Source of the DNA: Scytonema hofmannii PCC 7110
GTDB lineage: Bacteria > Cyanobacteriota > Cyanobacteriia > Cyanobacteriales > Nostocaceae
NCBI RefSeq assembly: GCF_000346485.2
Contig: NZ_KQ976354.1
Location: 3,591,747-3,655,746, forward strand
Direction: 5' to 3'
DNA length: 64,000 nt
Below are positions 55,201 to 61,200 of this stretch, one piece after another; the first letter of the stretch is position 1, and the number at the start of each line of letters is the position of its first letter. Under the pieces are notes generated by a model, which had not been told where the DNA came from, made no database searches, and saw nothing but the letters and a program-made list of their open reading frames with translations. Both the position numbers and the translations under genes were made by a program.

Positions 55201-58200
55201 TCGTGTTGCTGGAATCCTTACCCCTCACCTCTAACGGTAAAATAGACCGCCGCGCCTTACCAAAACCAGACTTAGACAGCACGCAGCTAGAAAAATTTGT
55301 TTCCCCACGCACTCCCATTGAAGAAATGCTGGCACAAATTTGGGCGCAAGTGCTGAAACTAGAGCAAGTGGGCATTCACGATAACTTTTTTGAACTGGGG
55401 GGACATTCTCTACTAGCAACGCAACTTGTTTCACGCATCCGCAACCTTTTTAAAGTGGAACTACCATTGCGTGAGTTGTTTACCAATGCAACAGTAGCGC
55501 AATTAGCGCGATCGCTTCAGCAGTTGCAACAACAAGAGATCGCCCTGACTTCCCCGCCCATCCTCAAGCGAGCGGAGAATGTAGAACTACCACTTTCATT
55601 TGCTCAACAGCGTTTATGGTTTTTAGACCAATTTGAGCCGAATAGTCCATTTTACAATATCCATGTTGCTTTGCGTCTAACAGGAACTCTCAAAGTTACT
55701 GCCTTGGAACAAAGTTTACAAGCGATCGTTGAGCGTCATGAAGCTTTACGCACTAACTTCAGGACTGTTGATGGACAAGCAAAGCAAATTATTAGGGAAT
55801 GGGGAATAGGGAATGGGGAATGGGAAACAGTTTCCGTTGTTGACTTGCAACATCTGTCTAAAGAAGAACAAGAACTAGCTGTACAGCAATTAGCGCAAGC
55901 ACACGCTGTTCAACCTTTTGACCTAGCAAATCAGGCGTTATTCAGAGCGAATTTACTGGTGCTGAATGAGACAGAAAATGTCTTGTTAGTTTCCATGCAC
56001 CACATTGTCTCGGATGGCTGGTCAATGGGTGTGTTTGTTGAAGAATTGGCGGTGCTGTACGATGCTTATGCTCGAAGTAAATCACCCAATTTATTACCAC
56101 TACCGGTTCAGTATGCAGACTTTGCACTATGGCAGAGACAGTGGTTGCAAGGCTCGGTACTGCAAAGTCAATTGAATTATTGGCAAAAACAACTCCAAGA
56201 TGCACCAGCTTTATTACCGCTTCCTACAGACCGACCCAGACCAGCGGTGCAAACCTTTGCTGGCGCACGTCAAGAGTTTTCGATTTCTCAAAAACTCACC
56301 CAAAAACTGACACAACTGAGTCAGCAACAAGGTTGTACTCTCTTTATGACGCTGTTAGCAGCGTTTGATACCCTACTTTACCGCTACACGGAACAAACAG
56401 ATATTTTGGTGGGGACACCAATTGCAAACCGCGATCGCACGTACTTGGAAGGGTTAATTGGCTTTTTTGTCAATACCTTAGTCATGCGTACCAACTTGGC
56501 AGGTAACCCCAGTTTTAGCGAATTATTGGATCGCGTTCGGTTCATGGCAGTGGAAGCATACACGCATCAGAATTTACCGTTTGAAATGCTGGTGGAAGCA
56601 TTGCAGCCAGAACGCAATCTCAGTCATACACCACTGTTCCAAGTGATGTTTGTCCTGGAAAATGCGCCTATATCAACCGTGGAGTTAACTGGGTTAACTG
56701 TCAATCTACTTAAAATCAAGAGTAAAACTGCCAAGTTCGATCTTACCTTAGCAATGGAGAACACTGCTACCGGACTGGTGGGTGTGTGGGAGTACAATAC
56801 TGACTTGTTTGATACGGGTACTATTGAACGGCTGGCGAATCATTTTGTGACACTGCTAGAATCCATTGTGGCGAATCCACAACAGCGTATTTCTCAATTG
56901 CCTTTGTTGACACAACCCGAACAACATCAACTGTTAGTTGAGTGGAATGATACTCAAGTAGATTATCCTCAGGATAAGTGTATCCATCAGTTGTTTGAGG
57001 AGCAGGTGCAGCGTACTCCTGATGCAGTGGCGGTGGTGTGGGAAAATCAACAACTGACCTACCATGAACTGAATTGCCGTGCTAACCAGTTGGCGCACTA
57101 CTTGAAGTCCTTGGGTGTGGGGGCTGATGTACTGGTAGGGTTGTGTGTAGAGCGATCTTTGGAAATGATGGTGGGATTATTGGGTATTCTCAAAGCAGGT
57201 GGGGCTTATGTACCACTTGACCCCGAGTATCCCCAAGACCGCTTAAGCTTCACGATCGCAGATGCTCAGCTTTCGATCCTCTTGACTCAACAGCATTTAG
57301 TAGAAAGGCTACCTGACCATCAAGCACAGCTTGTTTGTTTAGATACTAACTGGCAATCTATTGCTCAATCGAGTGATACTGCTTTGGTTAATAGCATCAG
57401 CAGCAAAAATTTAGCTTATGTAATTTACACTTCTGGTTCTACAGGTCAGCCCAAGGGTGTGATGATTCAACATCAATCCCTAGTGAATCTTACTCAATCG
57501 ACAATTGTTGAATATGGTATAACGAATAGCGATCGTATACTACAATTTGCCTCCATTAGCTTCGATGTAGCAGCAGTAGAAATTTATCCTTACCTAAGTT
57601 GTGGTGCGACAGTAGTGCTGCGAACTCAAGAAATGCTGAGTTCAGTGCAGACGTCGAGCCAAAAATGCCGCGATTGGAATTTAACGGTTTTAAGTTTCCC
57701 AACCGCATACTGGCATCAACTAACTTTTGAATTAGTCAATGCCAATTTGCGGTTACCTGATTCCATCCGATTGGTAATTATTGGCGGCGAGCATCCACTT
57801 GAACAACGATTTAGAATGTGGCAGCAACATATAGGTGAATATCCGCAACTTATCAACGCTTATGGACCTACTGAAGCAACTGTAGAAGTGACGTGCAAAA
57901 AACTAGGTGTTGATGAGCAAAAGATAACTATTGGACGACCCATTCATAACACTCAGATATACATTCTCGATCGGTATTTACAACCAGTTCCCATTGGCGT
58001 ACCGGGAGAACTGCTCATTGGTGGTGCTTCCGTGGCAAGAGGATATCTCAACCGTCCGGAGTTGACCGATGAGAAATTTATTTCCCATCCGTTCTTGGGG
58101 TCAGGAGGAGATAGATTATATAAAACGGGGGATTTAGCACGCTATTTACCTGACGGCAACATCGAATACTTGGGACGCATCGACAATCAAGTTAAAATCC

Positions 58201-61200
58201 GTGGCTTCCGCATTGAGTTGGGAGAGATTGAAACAGTTCTGAGCCAATATCCTCACGTACAAGCTTGTTGTGTCATCGCCCGTCAAGATACACCTGGTGA
58301 CAACCGCTTAGTCGCCTACATAGTACCGCAAAAAGGTGTAACACTTACAACTAGCGAACTGCATCAGTTTTTGTCTCACAAACTGCCTGACTACATGATG
58401 CCCCAGGCTTTTGTGATGTTGGAGTTCTTGCCACTAACTCCTAACGATAAAGTAGACTACGGCGCTTTACCAGCACCAGATTTACAGAGCGGCGCAGACA
58501 AATATGTTGCCCCACGAACTCCCACCGAAGAAATGCTGGCACAAATTTGGGCGCAAGTGCTGAAAGTAGAGCAAGTGGGCATTCACGATAACTTTTTTAG
58601 CTTGGGAGGACACTCGCTACTAGCAACGCAACTCGTTTCACGTATCCGCAAAATTTTCCAAGTGGAGCTACCATTACGCGAGTTGTTTGCTACAGCCACA
58701 GTTAGCGAATTGGCGCAATCCATCGACCATTTGCAGCAACAGGATTTAGCGACTGCCCCACCCATCTTAAGGCGGGCAGAGAATGTAGAACTACCACTGT
58801 CATTTGCTCAACAGCGTTTGTGGTTTTTAGACCAGTTTGAGCCGAACAGTGCCTTGTACAACATTCCCTTTGCTTTGCGTCTAGCAGGAAATCTGAATCA
58901 AGCTGCGCTACAACAGAGCTTACAAGCAATTATTCATCGTCACGAAGCTCTACGCACCAACTTCATCAGCGTTGATGGACAAGCAACGCAAGTTATTAGG
59001 GAATGGGGAATAGGGAATGGGCAATGGGAAACAGTCAAAAGTTCCGACCTCTTAGCACTTACAAATTGGCAACTGTCAGTTGTTGAATTGCAACATCTGT
59101 CTGCCGATGAAAAAGAAAGAGCTGCACAGCAATTAGCCCAACAACAAGCTCTTCAACCTTTTGAGCTAGCAACACAAGCATTAGTGAGGACAACGTTACT
59201 AGTGCTGAATGAGACAGAGCATATCTTGTTAGTCTGCATGCACCACATTGTCTCAGATGGCTGGTCAATAGGTGTGTTGGTCTCTGAATTAACGACGTTG
59301 TACAATGCTTATGCTCGAGGTCAATCCCCCAATTTAGCACCACTCCCGATTCAGTATGCCGACTTTGCACTATGGCAGAGACAGTGGTTGCAAGGGGATG
59401 TACTACAAAGCCAATTGGATTACTGGCAAAAACAATTGGCAGATGCACCTACTTTATTAGCGCTTCCTACTGACCGACCAAGACCAGCCCAGCAAACCTT
59501 CGCAGGCGCACATCAGGAGTTTACACTCTCTGTTGAGTTAACTCAAAAACTAACAAAACTCAGCCAAGAGCAAGGGTGTACTCTCTTCATGACGCTGTTG
59601 GCAGCATTTGATACATTACTTTATCGCTATACAGGACAGTCAGATATTTTGGTGGGGACACCAATTGCTAACCGCAATCGTAATGAAATAGAAGGGTTAA
59701 TTGGCTTTTTTGTCAATACTTTAGTTTTGCGGACTGATTTATCAGCCAATCCTAGCTTTAACGAATTACTGACTCGTGTTCGGTTGATGGCAATGGATGC
59801 TTATGCTCATCAGGATTTGCCGTTTGAAATGTTGGTGGAAGCATTACAGCCAGAACGAGACCTCAGTCACTCACCACTGTTTCAGGTAGATTTTCTGCTG
59901 CAAAACGATCCCCTATCAACCGTAGAGTTGACTGGATTAACTGTCAGTTCGTTGCTAATAGATACTGCAATGGCCAAATTTGATTTGACCTTGGCAATGC
60001 AGAACACTGCTAACGGACTGGTGGGTGTGTGGGAGTACAACACTGACTTGTTCAACCATACCACTATCGAGAGGATGACTGGTCATTTTGTAACTCTGCT
60101 GGAAGCAGTTGCTACCGATCCCTCTGAGCGAATTGACCAATTGCCAATATTAACAGCAGTTGAGCAACAGCAATTACTTGTTGAGTGGAATGATACTCAG
60201 GCTGATTATCCTTGGGATAAGTGTCTCCATCAATTATTTGAGCAGCAGGCAGAACTAACTCCTAATGCAGTAGCAGTGGTGTTTGACAATCAACCACTGA
60301 CATATCAGGAGTTGAACGCCCAAGCGAATCAATTAGCACATTACCTACAGTCTCTGGGTGTAGGGACAGAGACTTTAGTGGGGATTTATTTGGAGCGATC
60401 GCTATCCATCATTGTGGCATTGTTAGCCGTTCTTAAAGCAGGTGGCGCTTATGTGCCTCTAGACCCCGATTATCCCCAGCAGCGATTGGCTGATATATCG
60501 GAAGATTCACAAGTTTCGGTACTGATTGCACAGCAGAAATTGCTCAATTCCTTGCCAATCCAAGGGGTGAAAGTTATTGTCTTAGACGCGGAGTTTGAGC
60601 AATTAGCGTCTCAAAGTCAAGAAAATCTGGTGAGTGAAGTAGAACCAGAAAACTTGGCTTGTTTGTTGTACACTTCTGGATCTACTGGCAAACCCAAAGG
60701 GGTGATGCTGACTCACGCTGCGTTAGTAAATCATAGCAGTGCGATTAGTGAAGTCTTTGGTTTGACGAGTCGCGATCGCGTTTTACAATTTGCTTCTTTT
60801 GGCTTTGATGTAGCCGCTGAAGAAATCTACCCAACTTGGTATAAAGGCGGAACCGTGGTCATTAGACCCGTGCAAATGTTTTCTGACTTTGCCAATCTTG
60901 CCAAATTTATTGAAGAACAAAAGCTGACTGTTTTAAATATTACCCCAGCTTACTGGCATGAATGGACGGTGGCGGTATCTCAATCCTATGCAACCGTACC
61001 GCAATGTTTGCGCGTAGTGGCTGTGGGTGGCGATGCAGTGCTACCAGAAACAGTGACTATGTGGCGGCAATTGGTAGGCGATCGCATCACTTGTCTCAAT
61101 GTTTACGGTCCTACCGAAGCGTCGGTAACAGCTGTAGTCCACGATTTGCTAGATCCCAAATCGGAAAAAACGAATACAGTTCTTATTGGTCGTCCCATCG